Translations under genes and position numbers: made by a program | Shown here: positions 32,111 through 41,580 of the stretch, in pieces | Numbering within the stretch: the first letter of the stretch is position 1 | Layout: the number at the start of each line of letters is the position of its first letter | DNA from: Symbiodinium sp. CCMP2592 | Taxonomy: Eukaryota; Sar; Dinophyceae; Suessiales; Symbiodiniaceae | Length of the DNA stretch: 64,000 nucleotides | Assembly: GCA_905221615.1 (NCBI GenBank) | Contig: CAJNDT010004879.1 | Span: 186,001 to 250,000, forward strand | Reading direction: 5' to 3' | Notes under the pieces: generated by a model | Told to the model about the DNA's origin: nothing | Databases searched by the model: none | The model's input: only the letters and a program-made list of their open reading frames with translations

Positions 32111-33600
32111 GTGGCGCCATGGATCATGGGACCAGCGCCCGAACAGCCGACGGGACCCGACGCACTGGAGCACCTAGACGAGGAGTCACACTGGAAGGCG
32201 TCGGCGGTCTTGCCACACCCACTCCAGACGGATCCGGTCTTGGAGCCGGCGTGGGCGGAAGGCATCACACTACGCCGGCGTTGGAGACACGACCTGGCGC
32301 GCATCAGGCGCGAGGTGATCGACGAGGTGCGGCAGCTCATTGAGGACTTCGCCGACGAGACGGCGGCATGGATGGCAGCGCGCACCCCGGCGGTCCGAGC
32401 GACCTACTCGACGCCGGACAAGCCGGCGGTCACCCAGATCCCGGTCTTCTTGGAGCTCCTCCGGCGCCTAAACTACCCCGACGTGTCGAACCTCGAGAAG
32501 GACCTCACCGACGGCTTCGACATGGTCGGCGCCCTTCGCTCAGGACCAGGTTGGCGAAAGAGGACCGACGCAGGTTCCCGTCGTCCATGGAGTCCCTGCG
32601 CCAAGTCAACGCTGACTATGTCCGGCGCAAGGTGGCGGCGCCACACACCGGCGAGCACACCGACACCCTGCTGCAGGAGCTGGTCGACGAAGTCCGCCTG
32701 GGGCGGGTCATAGGCCCGGCGCGCCCACCAAAGTGGCTCCAGCGGTGGCGCTCCCGTGGGTCGACGCCGCGGCGACGCTGGTCGAGCCCCCGCCCGGCGA
32801 GGAATTCTTGGCGGTCTCCTTTGCGATAGTCCAGATCGACGAGAACGGTGACCCCAAGATCCGACGAGGAGAAGATTGGAGACGATCAGGTCACAACTCG
32901 ACGGTCAGTGCCGACGACGTCCCAACACACCACTTCATCGGCGCCTTTGTCGAGCTCGCCCGCAGCATGGCTGACGACGGCGTGATCCTGGTGTTCGGGC
33001 ATGACTTGCTCAACGCCTACCGACAGTGGCCGGTGAAGCACCCGGCGCAGTGCGGCACCTTCTTGGCCACGGCGGAAGGATGGACCTTTTGGTACCACCT
33101 GGCCATGAATTTCGGCGCCACGGCCTCGGTCTGGAATTTTAATCGCGGCGGCGACGCTCTTCAGCAACTGCTGCGAGGACTGCTGCTGCTGGCGACGGGA
33201 CACTACGTCGACGACTTTAACGGCCTGGAGTTCGAGGAGCTCGGCGAGTCGGCGAGTCCTTCAAGGAGCTCTTTGCGGCGCTCGGCTTCCGCATCAAGGC
33301 CTCCAAGTCCCAACCGGCGGCAGCCCAGCACGTGGTTCAAGGCGTCACCTTTGCCATTTCCCGACGGGGGGTCACAGTCAGCCCGACACCTGAGAGAGTG
33401 CGGCGCATTTTGGCACAGATTCGGAAGGCGCTCGACGAGGACCAGCTCAAGCCCCACAACGCGCAGAAGCTCGCGGGCAGACTCTCCTTCCTCACGCAGG
33501 CGGTCTTCGGCGGAGTGGGAAAGGCACCCACCAAGGCGGTGTACGCCCGTGCGGCAGATACGGCGGCACACTCGGCCGACGGTCTTACGACGGGACTGCG
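32111..33600 (+). pseudogene. Reverse transcriptase of element 2, frameshifted
   Basis: An N-terminal linker (32111-32560) reads smoothly in one frame, then the frame moves twice before the RT core at 32733. The core includes VILVFGHDLLNAYRQWPV (catalytic Asp region, about 32985-33040), FWYHLAMNFGATASVWNF (motif B region) and GHYVDDFNGLEF, with the intact YVDD at 33204-33215. A further shift near 33250 leads to the thumb/connection (VQGVTFAISRRGVTVSPTPE; NAQKLAGRLSFLTQAVFGG) at 33332-33580. The catalytic aspartates are complete, unlike the YLDN of element 1. Confidence 0.8.
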
Positions 33601-33614
33601 GGCGGCGCTGTTAA

Positions 33615-34190
33615 TTGTCCCTGGAGCACATCCTGCCGACGGTCCGACCCCGCTTCATACCGTTCGCCACCGACGGGTTAGACACGGCGGTTCTCTACGC
33701 CGACGCCTTCTTCCTGGATGGAGAACGGATCCACAAGGCGGGGCATGTGCCAGTGACGGCGGACGCCTCACGGCCCAACTGTGCCAACAACGGCTGGGGA
33801 TTCGTTCTGCGCCTCGGCGCTGTGTTCTACGACCACGGCGTCGTCCCGGCATGGTTCCTGCAGAAGTTCCAGGGGCGGCGGGCCTTCATCTACATGCTCG
33901 AGATCTTCGCGCAGGTGGTAGCCATTGCGGCGTTCTCCGCCCACATGCCCGGCGCCATCACAGCCTTTATTGACAACTCCGCAGGCCAGGCGGCGTTGTC
34001 CAAAGGATACGGGAAAGACCCGGCGGTGAACGGGCTGCTGGCGGCCTTTTGGGCCCTGGCGGCGAGGAAAGGAACCTTGATCCAGTTCCGGCGGGTACCG
34101 TCGAAGGCCAATGTGGCCGACGCGGTGTCTCGCGACGACTTCTCCCGGGCACGACGCGAGGGGTGGACGAGGGTCCACACCCCGGCGTAG
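33615..34190 (+). pseudogene. RNase H domain of element 2
   Basis: A single open frame carries the four expected acidic positions: VLYADAFFLDG, YMLEIFAQVVAI, AFIDNSAGQAAL and VPSKANVADAVSR. The last is the DIRS/gypsy-type tail motif, parallel to NPADAPSR of element 1. Here the first Asp and the Glu are about 65 residues apart with no inserted methyltransferase. The frame closes at 34190, 140 bases before repeat B1. It is intact by itself, but the polyprotein feeding into it is frameshifted. Confidence 0.75.
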
Positions 34191-34329
34191 ACGATCATGC
34201 ACATCCTGGCGAAGGCGGTCGACGACATCGTCGATGCCTATGCGGTGGATGCGGCGGCGGCCGACTTGGACTCCTGCTCTACCTCCTGGTTCTCTGAGCC
34301 GGCGCGTGGTGGGGCAGGGTGCGCCGGAT

Positions 34330-34466
34330 GGTGCTGAACTGCGCGCCCGGCGCCGGCTGTAGGACTTGAACCTGCACGCCGAGCGGCACTTTCAGCGCTA
34401 CACATCCACACGACGAAAAAGTATGTCGTCCGTTTTGGCGTCAGAGCTAAGAGTGCGACGGTTGTT
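34330..34466 (+). repeat. Internal repeat B1 of element 2
   Basis: 137 bases, repeated at 34612-34748 with three visible substitutions (about 98 percent identity by eye). It abuts A2 exactly at 34466/34467. Confidence 0.88.
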
Positions 34467-34561
34467 GTGAAGCACACTTGTGTGCGTAGTAACAACCGTG
34501 AACGGCGTAGCTGCCTTCAGCACTCTGGCTCGACGCGACCTTTCGCCAAAAGCTTTTCTCC
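34467..34561 (+). repeat. Internal repeat A2 of element 2
   Basis: A copy of the left terminal repeat (26134-26228), identical by eye. It is separated from B2 by a 50-base spacer. Confidence 0.9.
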
Positions 34562-34611
34562 CACCCACGCCACCCTTTATGGGTTCGGCGGCGGTCAGTC
34601 CGCAGCGGGCC

Positions 34612-34748
34612 GGTGCTGAACTGCGCACCCGGCGCCGGCTGTAGGACTTGAACCTGCACGCCGAGCGGCGCTTTCAGCGCTACACATCCACACGACGAAA
34701 AAGTATGTTGTCCGTTTTGGCGTCAGAGCTAAGAGTGCGACGGTTGTT
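34612..34748 (+). repeat. Terminal repeat B2 of element 2
   Basis: The right end of the element. Flanking DNA resumes with CTACCAATGCTGCTGCTGCT, which grades into the (ACT)n tract. Confidence 0.88.
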
Positions 34749-34798
34749 CTACCAATGCTGCTGCTGCTGCTCCTGCTGCCACTACCACTTCCACTACC

Positions 34799-35058
<260 letters not shown>

Positions 35059-35282
35059 CCTGAACTGCCCGTACAGTCTCAGCGCCGTACATCCCGGCCA
35101 CGGGCATGCGCCACCACCCCTTCCTAATCTTGTTGCCACAACCTGTTGCTCCCCGAACGAAAGCAAAAGACCGTGTCCGGCTAACTGCCTCGGAGGTAAT
35201 CGTGACCCTCTGCAATGATGGTACGCCGGTTTCAGGGCAATGAAGCACTCAAGCAAGCCTGGCAAGCCGCCCCCCTCCTCCA

Positions 35283-37020
35283 GTGCTTCGAGAACATCGT
35301 TCAGTGGGGCTTGTTAGGCAGCTGTGGGCATTGCGTCAGGTTCATAGACAGGCCATGGCTACACATTCCTTGATGAGTGGGTGGTTACTGGCTGCCCGTA
35401 TATCCCGGACACGGCGCCTCCTCAAACAGGCGTGCGGAGCCAAGAAGTGCGAGCGCATCGAAGACCTTGTTCAGGAGGCCGAAAACTCCCTGCACTTATC
35501 GGCGATCTTCAGTGTTGTACGGAGATTAGCACCTATGAGAGCACTGCTTAGAGACAAAACGGGTCGGCTACTCTCGGGCTCTGCAGAGACGGAACACATG
35601 GCTCAGTTCCTTCGTCGGGTGTTTCACAGTGAGCGCGGGACGAGTCCTCCAAACTCAGCCCCCATCAATGGAGCCCTGTTCAGTCAGGCGGACCTTCGCA
35701 GTGCACTTGCTCGTATGGCGGGCGGAAAGGCCCTGCCCTCGTCCTTTGCTCCGGCTCGGTTGTGGAAACTCGTCCCGGACGTAGTGGTCTCTACCCTGCT
35801 TCCCGCCATGAACCTTCAAGCTGCCGAGCTTGAGCCTGACTGGCTTGAAAAGTCTGGCTACATATGATCCCGAAGGTACCTGTCGTTCGTGAACCCAAAT
35901 CTCTCCGACCCATTGCCTCACAGAACCCTGCAAACAAACTGGTAGCCACCATGATCGAAGACCGGGTCCAGCACCTTGCCGCAGTGCGACAATGGGCGTA
36001 CCTGCTCGGTAGATCAACGGCCGACGCTCTTGAATCTGTCTGCTCCCATCGCCACGTCCGCCACATGTTGCAAACCAATGCCCAGACGCTACCATATCCA
36101 TCAGCCTGGACATCAAAAAGGCTTGCGACAGCCTTTCTCATACCTTCCTAGAGGAGGCTCAGTTCGAAATATCTCGCATCCTTCACCTGCATTCTCATGC
36201 CTGCCTGCAAGTAGGCTCCGGCCCCTCTTCTGCATCAGTCTATTTGGGGACGGGAGTCAGACAGGGTTGCTCCCTCTCACCGGTGTTATAGGCTCAGGCA
36301 ACAGGAAGCGTGTACCGGCTTTAAATTGAAGAGTTGAGAACCCATTCCCTCCCTGAGGGTCTTACCAACATGTTTGCCAATGACTTTTTTGGTAGCTGGG
36401 TGTTCCAAAGCCCTGATGCCTTTCGCCAGGCAATCCGAGCCATTGGCACCCTGGTGCACGCGATTCAGCGTGCTGGCTTGGCCCTGAGTATAGAAAAGAC
36501 AGTGCTACTACTGGCATCCTCGGGCACGAGCGCTTCCTCCGTCATTGGCGTTACAAACGGGTAATCGATGGGGAAACCTTCCTGCGAATTCCGCAGGGCA
36601 GGCCAGGATCCTCTTCAAGGTCGTCCGCGCGCGCAAGTACTTAGGGGCTCATCTCTCGTATCAAGGGTTTGAGGCACTGAACCTCCGTCATCGACTTGCC
36701 ACTGGTTGGGGCAGCTATTGGCGGCTCCACTCCATCCTCATAAATCGAGCTCTGCACTTGAGAACGAAAGTTCGCTTATGGCATGCCTGTGTGATGAGAG
36801 TGTTGAGGTACTCGCTTCACCATGTAGGACTCCCCAGCAACGGCCCCAAGCTCATTCGTCAAGCGGTGCACAGGCAACTCAGGATGATGGCATGCTCCCC
36901 GGCTCATCTCTGGCATGTCACCTCCGTAGATATACTGGCAAGGGTGCAGGTGGAAGGGGCCCAAAGCTTCCCCTGCAAGCATGGCGTGCTCTACTCTCGG
37001 CCTCTTACTCCAGCGTCCCC
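35283..37020 (+). pseudogene. Non-LTR reverse transcriptase, disrupted
   Basis: An N-terminal part (35283-35867) with SAIFSVVRRLAPM and LARMAGGKALPSSFAPARLW leads to the RT core: VVREPKSLRPIASQNPANKL and VRQWAYLLGRSTADALESVC (35880-36050), SISLDIKKACDSL at about 36100-36130 (catalytic Asp), VYLGTGVRQGCSLSPV (36240-36285, the classical LINE motif) and NMFANDFFGSW (36367-36400), where the FADD box is changed to FAND. The thumb region includes ARKYLGAHLSYQGFEALNLR (36630-36690) and LRMMACSPAHLWHVTSVDIL. Stops and frame changes lie near 35870, 36125, 36290 and 36545. The family is clear; the clade is not assigned. Confidence 0.85.
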
Positions 37021-37550
37021 CTAGCAACAAATCACTGGAGTGTCCTCACTGCATGCAGAAGTTTGAGTCCTTGGGAGCCCTCAAAGTACACGAAGCTACC
37101 AACCAGGATGATTGCATGCAGCAAGGCTTCCCTCCCTGCCTCGCATCGGCAAGCCCCAAACCCGTTTCTCATGGCTGCACGCGCCGCAAGGACTGTGTAT
37201 ATGCCGGCACTGTGGCCACGAGTGTGCTCGATGGGAGGACTTGCCAGCAGCTGTTCCCAAACGCTCAACATCTAGTCCGAGCCCAGCTAGTCCCGACAGC
37301 CTTAGTCCGTAGTGGTATTGGTTGCCACGCTCTGTGCAATGCATTGGGAAAAGCTGCTCAGCCTCGTGAAAGGTCAAAACCCCTAATGCTGTCAGTATTG
37401 CCCGATATGCGGGCAATGGCTCATTCGCGCCCGTGGCATCCTGGGCCCAAGAAGCCCTCGCACTTGCCAGAGTTTGCAAATTCCACCGCAAGGGTTTGGC
37501 TCTAAGCTCACCATGCAGATGCTGTGGGCTCTCCTTCAAGGGTGATCTGG
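37021..37550 (+). pseudogene. LINE Cys/His-finger region
   Basis: A frame from about 36981 encodes LECPHCMQKFESLGALKVHE, a C2H2-like finger. Another frame at 37195 encodes CRHCGHECARWEDLP, a second Cys cluster. Such fingers often follow LINE RT domains and bind nucleic acid. The reading frame is broken between them. Confidence 0.5.
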
Positions 37551-38228
37551 CATGATAGTCTGGGTTAAGCTTCTACGGTCACTTCACCATCCTGCCTCCC
37601 TGAAGGATCCGCGGCAGAAGAGTTGCAGGAGGCGGCAGCAGAGCTCACGCGTCTGCAAACCATGGCAATGCAGGGGCAGACGATCTTCAGCTCCCACGAC
37701 CCCGGCTCCTGCCCTTGCCCGGAGCCCAACCTTCTCCCTCTTTTACTTCGTCACACCGATGGCCTGGCCCTGAACGGCCCCGAATAATCGACCTTGTGGA
37801 TCATGTTTCAAGGCACGCGTTGGAGCAGAATGGCAGACATGGGCCTCGGAGCTGGTCAAAAAGACTCCTAGCCTTAACCACGGACCAGACTCAGCGCCAG
37901 GAAGCTCTCCGCATGAGGATTCTCACAGAGCCGGATTGTTTCAAGTGTGTGAAGTGGAGTCCGGCACAGGGCATCTTGGAACCGATCGAGGACATTGCCC
38001 CTCTCACTCTGAAAGAGATAGTGGACATGCTTCAAGACACCATCGTGCTGTGCAAGGAAGACGGCGTGTTGATCAATTATCATACAACCAGAAGCTGATT
38101 CCCAACATGGCCTGCTCGGCGGTCACGTTCGCCTTGATCCTCGGGCTCCGGGAGGCTCGCGCCTAGCGTTTCTGGGCCATAGTCGAGTCTCTGGCGGGCA
38201 GCTCGGCTTTGCAGTTGGTCGCGACGAC

Positions 38229-39044
38229 CCCTCGTCGCGAGAGGCGAGGCCGATCTCCACTAGCGCAGGCGAGCGAGCAGGAACTGCGTCGGCTGTAGCT
38301 CTGCAGCAAGTTCAGCGTCTAGCCTTGCAAAGCCGAGCTAACGATTGTTATGCCAACTCAAATCTGTTAGCCACCGTCTGGGTGTCGATCCAACATACTG
38401 GCCCAAACGAGGTCTGCCAGATCCCTCGCGCGCAAGAAGACTTGAGCCAGCTTCTTGCCTCAACTGCCCACCCAGGTAGCCCAATCCATGTGTGGTCCCG
38501 ACCCGCATGGCGCAGGCAGCTCCGCCATTGGCCCGACACAGGGCGGCAGCAGGATGCAGCCGAATTTCTCGGCTTCTTCAATCACGCTTGCCGTTTAGCT
38601 TCGTTTCAGAGCACATGGGCCGTACTAGGACACGTTCGCCGTGTTGACAACGGTAATGTTAGCCCCACGCCACTTAACAGTGATTTAGAATCACTGCCAC
38701 ACTCACGAGGCGTGTGCTCCCTGCACCGTGCAATCAATGCATCGCACCAACTGCCCGGTAACCCCACGTTTACCTCTGGGACGACATATGTGTGGGTAGC
38801 TTTTCAGTCTCGTGTTGTGTGCCTGCCGCGTTCCGTGACCCTCCCCAGCTGGGTAGGAGGTTGTGTCACACACAAAAGATACCTCCTGAGTGACGTCGTG
38901 ATCCTTTTGGGGTCCACACCCAAGCAGGGTCACTACAGAACTCTCCGCATAGAGGACCAAGGATGGGCCTGGATCACCGACGACGGTGCTGCTTTTAAAT
39001 CCCCTAGCAAGTCCATGGCTAGGTTGTCCAGGAGAACGCTTTGA
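38229..39044 (+). pseudogene. Ubiquitin-specific-protease-like (C19) domain of the LINE
   Basis: The frame is open from well before 38325 without an ATG, consistent with the downstream part of a longer polyprotein. The Cys box is NDCYANSNLLATVW (Cys codon at 38346), corresponding to the N-x-CY-x-NS of USPs. RQQDAAEFLGFFNHA (about 38545-38590) matches the QQDAHEFL box. The His box is GHYRTLRIEDQGWAWITDD (His codon at 38931) with the following Trp and Asp-Asp. These are the three hallmark blocks of C19 deubiquitinases, in order and about 195 residues from Cys to His. It may release ubiquitin from a host or element protein. Its position after the LINE RT suggests that it belongs to the LINE rather than to a host gene. 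Activity of this degenerate copy is doubtful. Confidence 0.6.
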
Positions 39045-39230
39045 TTTTGTAGGCGCCGGGGCTTCTGCTCAATCAGTTTATGACCTGGTGCTTGTAGGCC
39101 CCTGGGGGCTAGGTCTAGGATGGGTGGCAAAACGCCATGCAGCTCAGCTGCCACACAAAACGTGTGCCAACTTCGCTAAGCGGACGGACATTCATGCTGC
39201 GAGTGTGATTGAGTGAGTGAGTTCTATCAC

Positions 39231-39242
39231 CACCATTACTAT

Positions 39243-39273
<31 letters not shown>

Positions 39274-39360
39274 GCTGCTCCTGCTGCTACTGCTACTCTT
39301 CCTGCTTCTACTCCTACTACTGCTGCTGCTGCTGTTGTGCCGCCTGCTGCTACGACGACT
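39231..39360. repeat. (ACT)n microsatellite, right flank of the LINE
   Basis: ACT triplets grading into GCT/CCT variants. The tract includes a GCTACTCTTCCTG sequence resembling the end of the tract at 35058. Confidence 0.9.
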
Positions 39361-39381
39361 GCTGGTTTGGGTTGAACGGGT

Positions 39382-39870
39382 TTGTTGCCGGTTGGACGAT
39401 GCAGCCGCATGCGTGCTTTGTTGCCTAGTGGCACCCGTGAATGGCAGCCTCAGCTTACAGCAAGGGTTGCGTGCCGCATCGTTCATGAGCTGCTTGGCGA
39501 GCGCGCGAAGGTCCAAAGCTTCGAAGCAACTATACGCCGTGGAGAGCGCAAGCTGGGGAAGCAGAATCATGGAGTAATGAAGGCCAAGTTCAACTTGGCC
39601 GTGAGCTGGGCGTTGCAGGCGGGCATTTCAGATCTGTCAAATCATTTGTCTGAAAATTTGATGCTGCTGCATTGCAGTTCGTGTTGCGAGGACCGATCAG
39701 CTGAAGCATTTGCGCTTTGGCGTGGAGTTCTTCAGGACCAGCTGCGGCAGCTTGTCAGCCTTGTCATGCAGTACAGAGTTCTGCAAATGCGCCAGCTTTG
39801 CCATGGCTCTGCTTTCGAGCTTTCTGCCTTCCAAGGAACGTGGGCCCCTTCAATTCCGACACGCTTGTGA
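39382..39870 (+). CDS. Unassigned open frame upstream of the ADP-ribosyltransferase
   Basis: A 162-codon frame, parts of which read like real protein (VACRIVHELLGERAKVQSFE; MKAKFNLAVSWALQAGISDL). No family is recognised. It lies 0.6 kb upstream of the first ADP-ribosyltransferase exon on the same strand and could contain 5' exons of that gene, or be chance. Confidence 0.25.
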   Translation: MLPVGRCSRMRALLPSGTREWQPQLTARVACRIVHELLGERAKVQSFEATIRRGERKLGKQNHGVMKAKFNLAVSWALQAGISDLSNHLSENLMLLHCSSCCEDRSAEAFALWRGVLQDQLRQLVSLVMQYRVLQMRQLCHGSAFELSAFQGTWAPSIPTRL

Positions 39871-40519
39871 CGCAGCGACACATCTTGAGCTGGGTCTACC
39901 AGGACGACTGAGGACGACCGAGATCGACTGAGCACAGCCAGGTGCCGCCAACCCGAAGCACTTCTGTTTTTTTGCAGACTGCAAAGGTGTCTTCGGCATC
40001 AGCTTTCATCCGTGTTTCGTCTCGCTTGCGAAGCTGGTGCAACTCTTCGGACAGGTGCCATTCTCCGAGTCGCACGAAGGACGCGGTGACGGCCAAGCTG
40101 GAATACTCGCCCCAAACAGTGAGCGTTCGGTGCTTTCGTGCTGATCAGCGTTTCTCGCGCAAACGTTGAACAATGCAGGCCAGCGCTGGCCTGCTCATGT
40201 ACTACTGTACATATGGTAGAGAACAAGGCTGAAGACGCCCGTCTTGCAAGGATCTTGCAGGCTTGTGCGAATCCGACAAATCAAGCGCTCTAAAAGTAGC
40301 CCTGCCGCTTCTAGCACATGTAGCAGCTTCAATCTGGCACAGCCACGACTGTGAGAAACGGTTTGAGGGCACTTAATGAAAGGTGAATGTGCGAGCCTTC
40401 GAGCTTCTGGACAAGTGGAAGAACTGCGACAGGCGCGAACCCTTTAGATTCAGGCACCTTGGAAGATGCGAAGCTGCTACCGTGACGCCAGTGCTGTGGG
40501 GCCAAGCCTGGTCTATGCG

Positions 40520-40690
40520 CAGACCAAGCTCCGTGCAGAGAACGAAGGCTTTCCTTCCATCATGGAGGCCTGCGCTTTGGCAGACGCAGACGCCGGTCGG
40601 ATGCGGTCGGCTCCAGCTGCACCCGAGGTCGGCAAGAGTATGGGCTTAACGCAGCACGAAGTTGCGGCAGTTCTTGGTTGGACAACCGGG
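40520..40690 (+). CDS. ADP-ribosyltransferase exon A
   Basis: The exon encodes TKLRAENEGFPSIMEACALA, continues through GKSMGLTQHEVAAVLGWTTG and ends in phase 0. The segment LTQHEVAAVLGWTTG joined to DFRLINPIARG of the next exon corresponds to the helical region before the NAD-binding core of R-S-E ADP-ribosyltransferases (A-x-x-x-Y-T ... iN-x-x-x-R). The exon ends before GCACCTTGCC at 40691, a GC donor. The 5' boundary is not certain; the frame is open back to about 40466. Confidence 0.6.
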
Positions 40691-40773
40691 GCACCTTGCC
40701 GACAGCAAGATTGTGCTTTCATATGTTGTCTCAGGACTGTGACTTTTCTGACTCATCCAAAGCGTTGTGTCAG

Positions 40774-40925
40774 GACTTCAGGTTGATTAATCCCATCGCG
40801 AGGGGGCAGGAGGAGGTCGAGTGCGGGTCTCGAGCTGGGCTGGGCTCTGGACTCTTTCAAGCTATTCAATCCAACATAGCCAGAACCCCAGGTTTGAAGA
40901 CTTCCCTCGTGGTCAACGCACGATG
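40774..40925 (+). CDS. ADP-ribosyltransferase exon B
   Basis: It follows the acceptor TTGTGTCAG|G at 40771-40773; the inferred intron 40691-40773 is 83 bases, GC-AG. It encodes DFRLINPIARGQEEVECGSR followed by AGLGSGLFQAIQSN. The first 11 residues continue exon A in phase. The exact 3' end is uncertain; the frame stays open to 40948. Confidence 0.55.
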
Positions 40926-41011
40926 TGCCGGCTTTCTAGAATCGACGTGATGCCGTATGTCCAGGCACGTCATTTTGGGCGGCTGGCTTTCAACAAGATT
41001 GTTCTGCAAAG

Positions 41012-41139
41012 ACATGGTCCATGCTGTTGAAGGTCCTTCATGGTGCGGTGCAGAAGCTTCCAGCACTATCTTCGACACAGCCACTGTATCGCGGCCATCG
41101 CCGCGAGATTGATTTGCCAGTTGGGTCCGTGGTCTTGCT
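41012..41139 (+). CDS. ADP-ribosyltransferase exon C with catalytic Arg motif
   Basis: The exon encodes TWSMLLKVLHGAVQKLPALS followed by STQPLYRGHRREIDLPVGSVVLL. LYRGHR is the R motif that positions NAD in R-S-E enzymes, preceded by the usual LL-x-x-LH-x-x-x-x-LP helix. The 5' edge is probably the AAAG at 41008-41011. The 3' edge is chosen at 41139 because the GC donor at 41140 and the CAG|G acceptor at 41213-41215 restore the sequence GSVVLL-PGFTSTS exactly in phase. Confidence 0.65.
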
Positions 41140-41215
41140 GCCGCCTGACTGCCATTGTCGCCAGAGCCCAGAGAAGGGCTCTCCGAGGCTGACTTGTGCT
41201 CACCACTCAAACCAG

Positions 41216-41295
41216 GCCCGGGTTTACCAGCACATCCTATGACATGGATGGTGCCGTGGCCTTTGCCAAGCAAGCCAACCAGGGCAGGCCCTACG
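41216..41295 (+). CDS. ADP-ribosyltransferase exon D with STS motif
   Basis: The exon encodes PGFTSTSYDMDGAVAFAKQA followed by NQGRPYG. FTSTS is the S-T-S motif of R-S-E ADP-ribosyltransferases, and the following A-x-x-FA is typical. The acceptor is AAACCAG|G and the donor is GTAGTT at 41296. Without splicing, this frame would hit a stop just after the donor. Confidence 0.7.
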
Positions 41296-41364
41296 GTAGT
41301 TGATGACATGGCTGGGCTCCATTCGGTGATATGTGCTGTGATTTCGTGGTGCTGGCGAGGTCAG

Positions 41365-41580
41365 CAAAGAGGACACTACTGGTGATCCAGGAGAAAGCGA
41401 CCCGCCTGTCCAGCAATGTCCAGCAATGTCGACTTGTGAAACGGGAGGAATCCTTCAGCGGGCGCTTGATTGCCAAGCTGAGCGCACGCAAGTACGAGGC
41501 GGAGGTCCTCTTCCCCATCGACAGCACCTTCAAGGCGCTGCTGTACAACACTGCATCTTCCCCAGCTGCCATGGTGCAGC
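41365..41580 (+). CDS. ADP-ribosyltransferase exon E with E-x-E motif
   Basis: It follows the acceptor GAGGTCAG at 41357-41364; intron 41296-41364 is 69 bases, GT-AG, and phase is preserved. It encodes AKRTLLVIQEKATRLSSNVQ, then GRLIAKLSARKYEAEVLFPI and DSTFKALLYN. KYEAEVLFP carries the E-x-E motif (Glu-Ala-Glu), whose second Glu is catalytic, and the following LFP with an F-x-V-like stretch is standard. With exons C and D this completes the R-S-E triad. The enzyme transfers ADP-ribose from NAD to protein side chains. E-x-E with residue Ala in the middle fits an arginine-directed enzyme, but the specificity is inference. The 3' boundary is uncertain. Confidence 0.72.

Larger units (their letters stand above)
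26134..34748 (+). mobile_element. Second DIRS-like YR retrotransposon with C5 methyltransferase (element 2), frameshifted
   Basis: The element is about 8.6 kb and bounded by split direct repeats A1 (26134-26228), B1 (34330-34466), A2 (34467-34561) and B2 (34612-34748); B1 and A2 abut exactly. Coding order is an N-terminal Ala/Pro-rich region, tyrosine recombinase, gag-like protein, C5 methyltransferase, RT, RNase H, all on +. Conserved motifs survive in every domain, but the reading frame changes at least eight times, so this copy is probably not autonomous. It is much richer in GC and CpG than the flanking DNA. The order differs from element 1, with the recombinase first and the methyltransferase before RT. 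It is therefore a different lineage, not a copy of element 1. Confidence 0.88.
35059..39228 (+). mobile_element. Degenerate, 5'-truncated LINE (non-LTR retrotransposon) with USP-like tail
   Basis: About 4.2 kb bounded on both sides by (ACT)n tracts. It holds a broken non-LTR reverse transcriptase (35283-37010), Cys/His fingers (37040-37250), a linker (37715-38100) and a ubiquitin-specific-protease-like domain (38229-39044). No endonuclease domain is visible upstream of the RT, so the 5' end is probably truncated. Several stops and frame changes mark it as a dead copy. The 3' end running into a microsatellite is common for LINEs. Confidence 0.75.
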
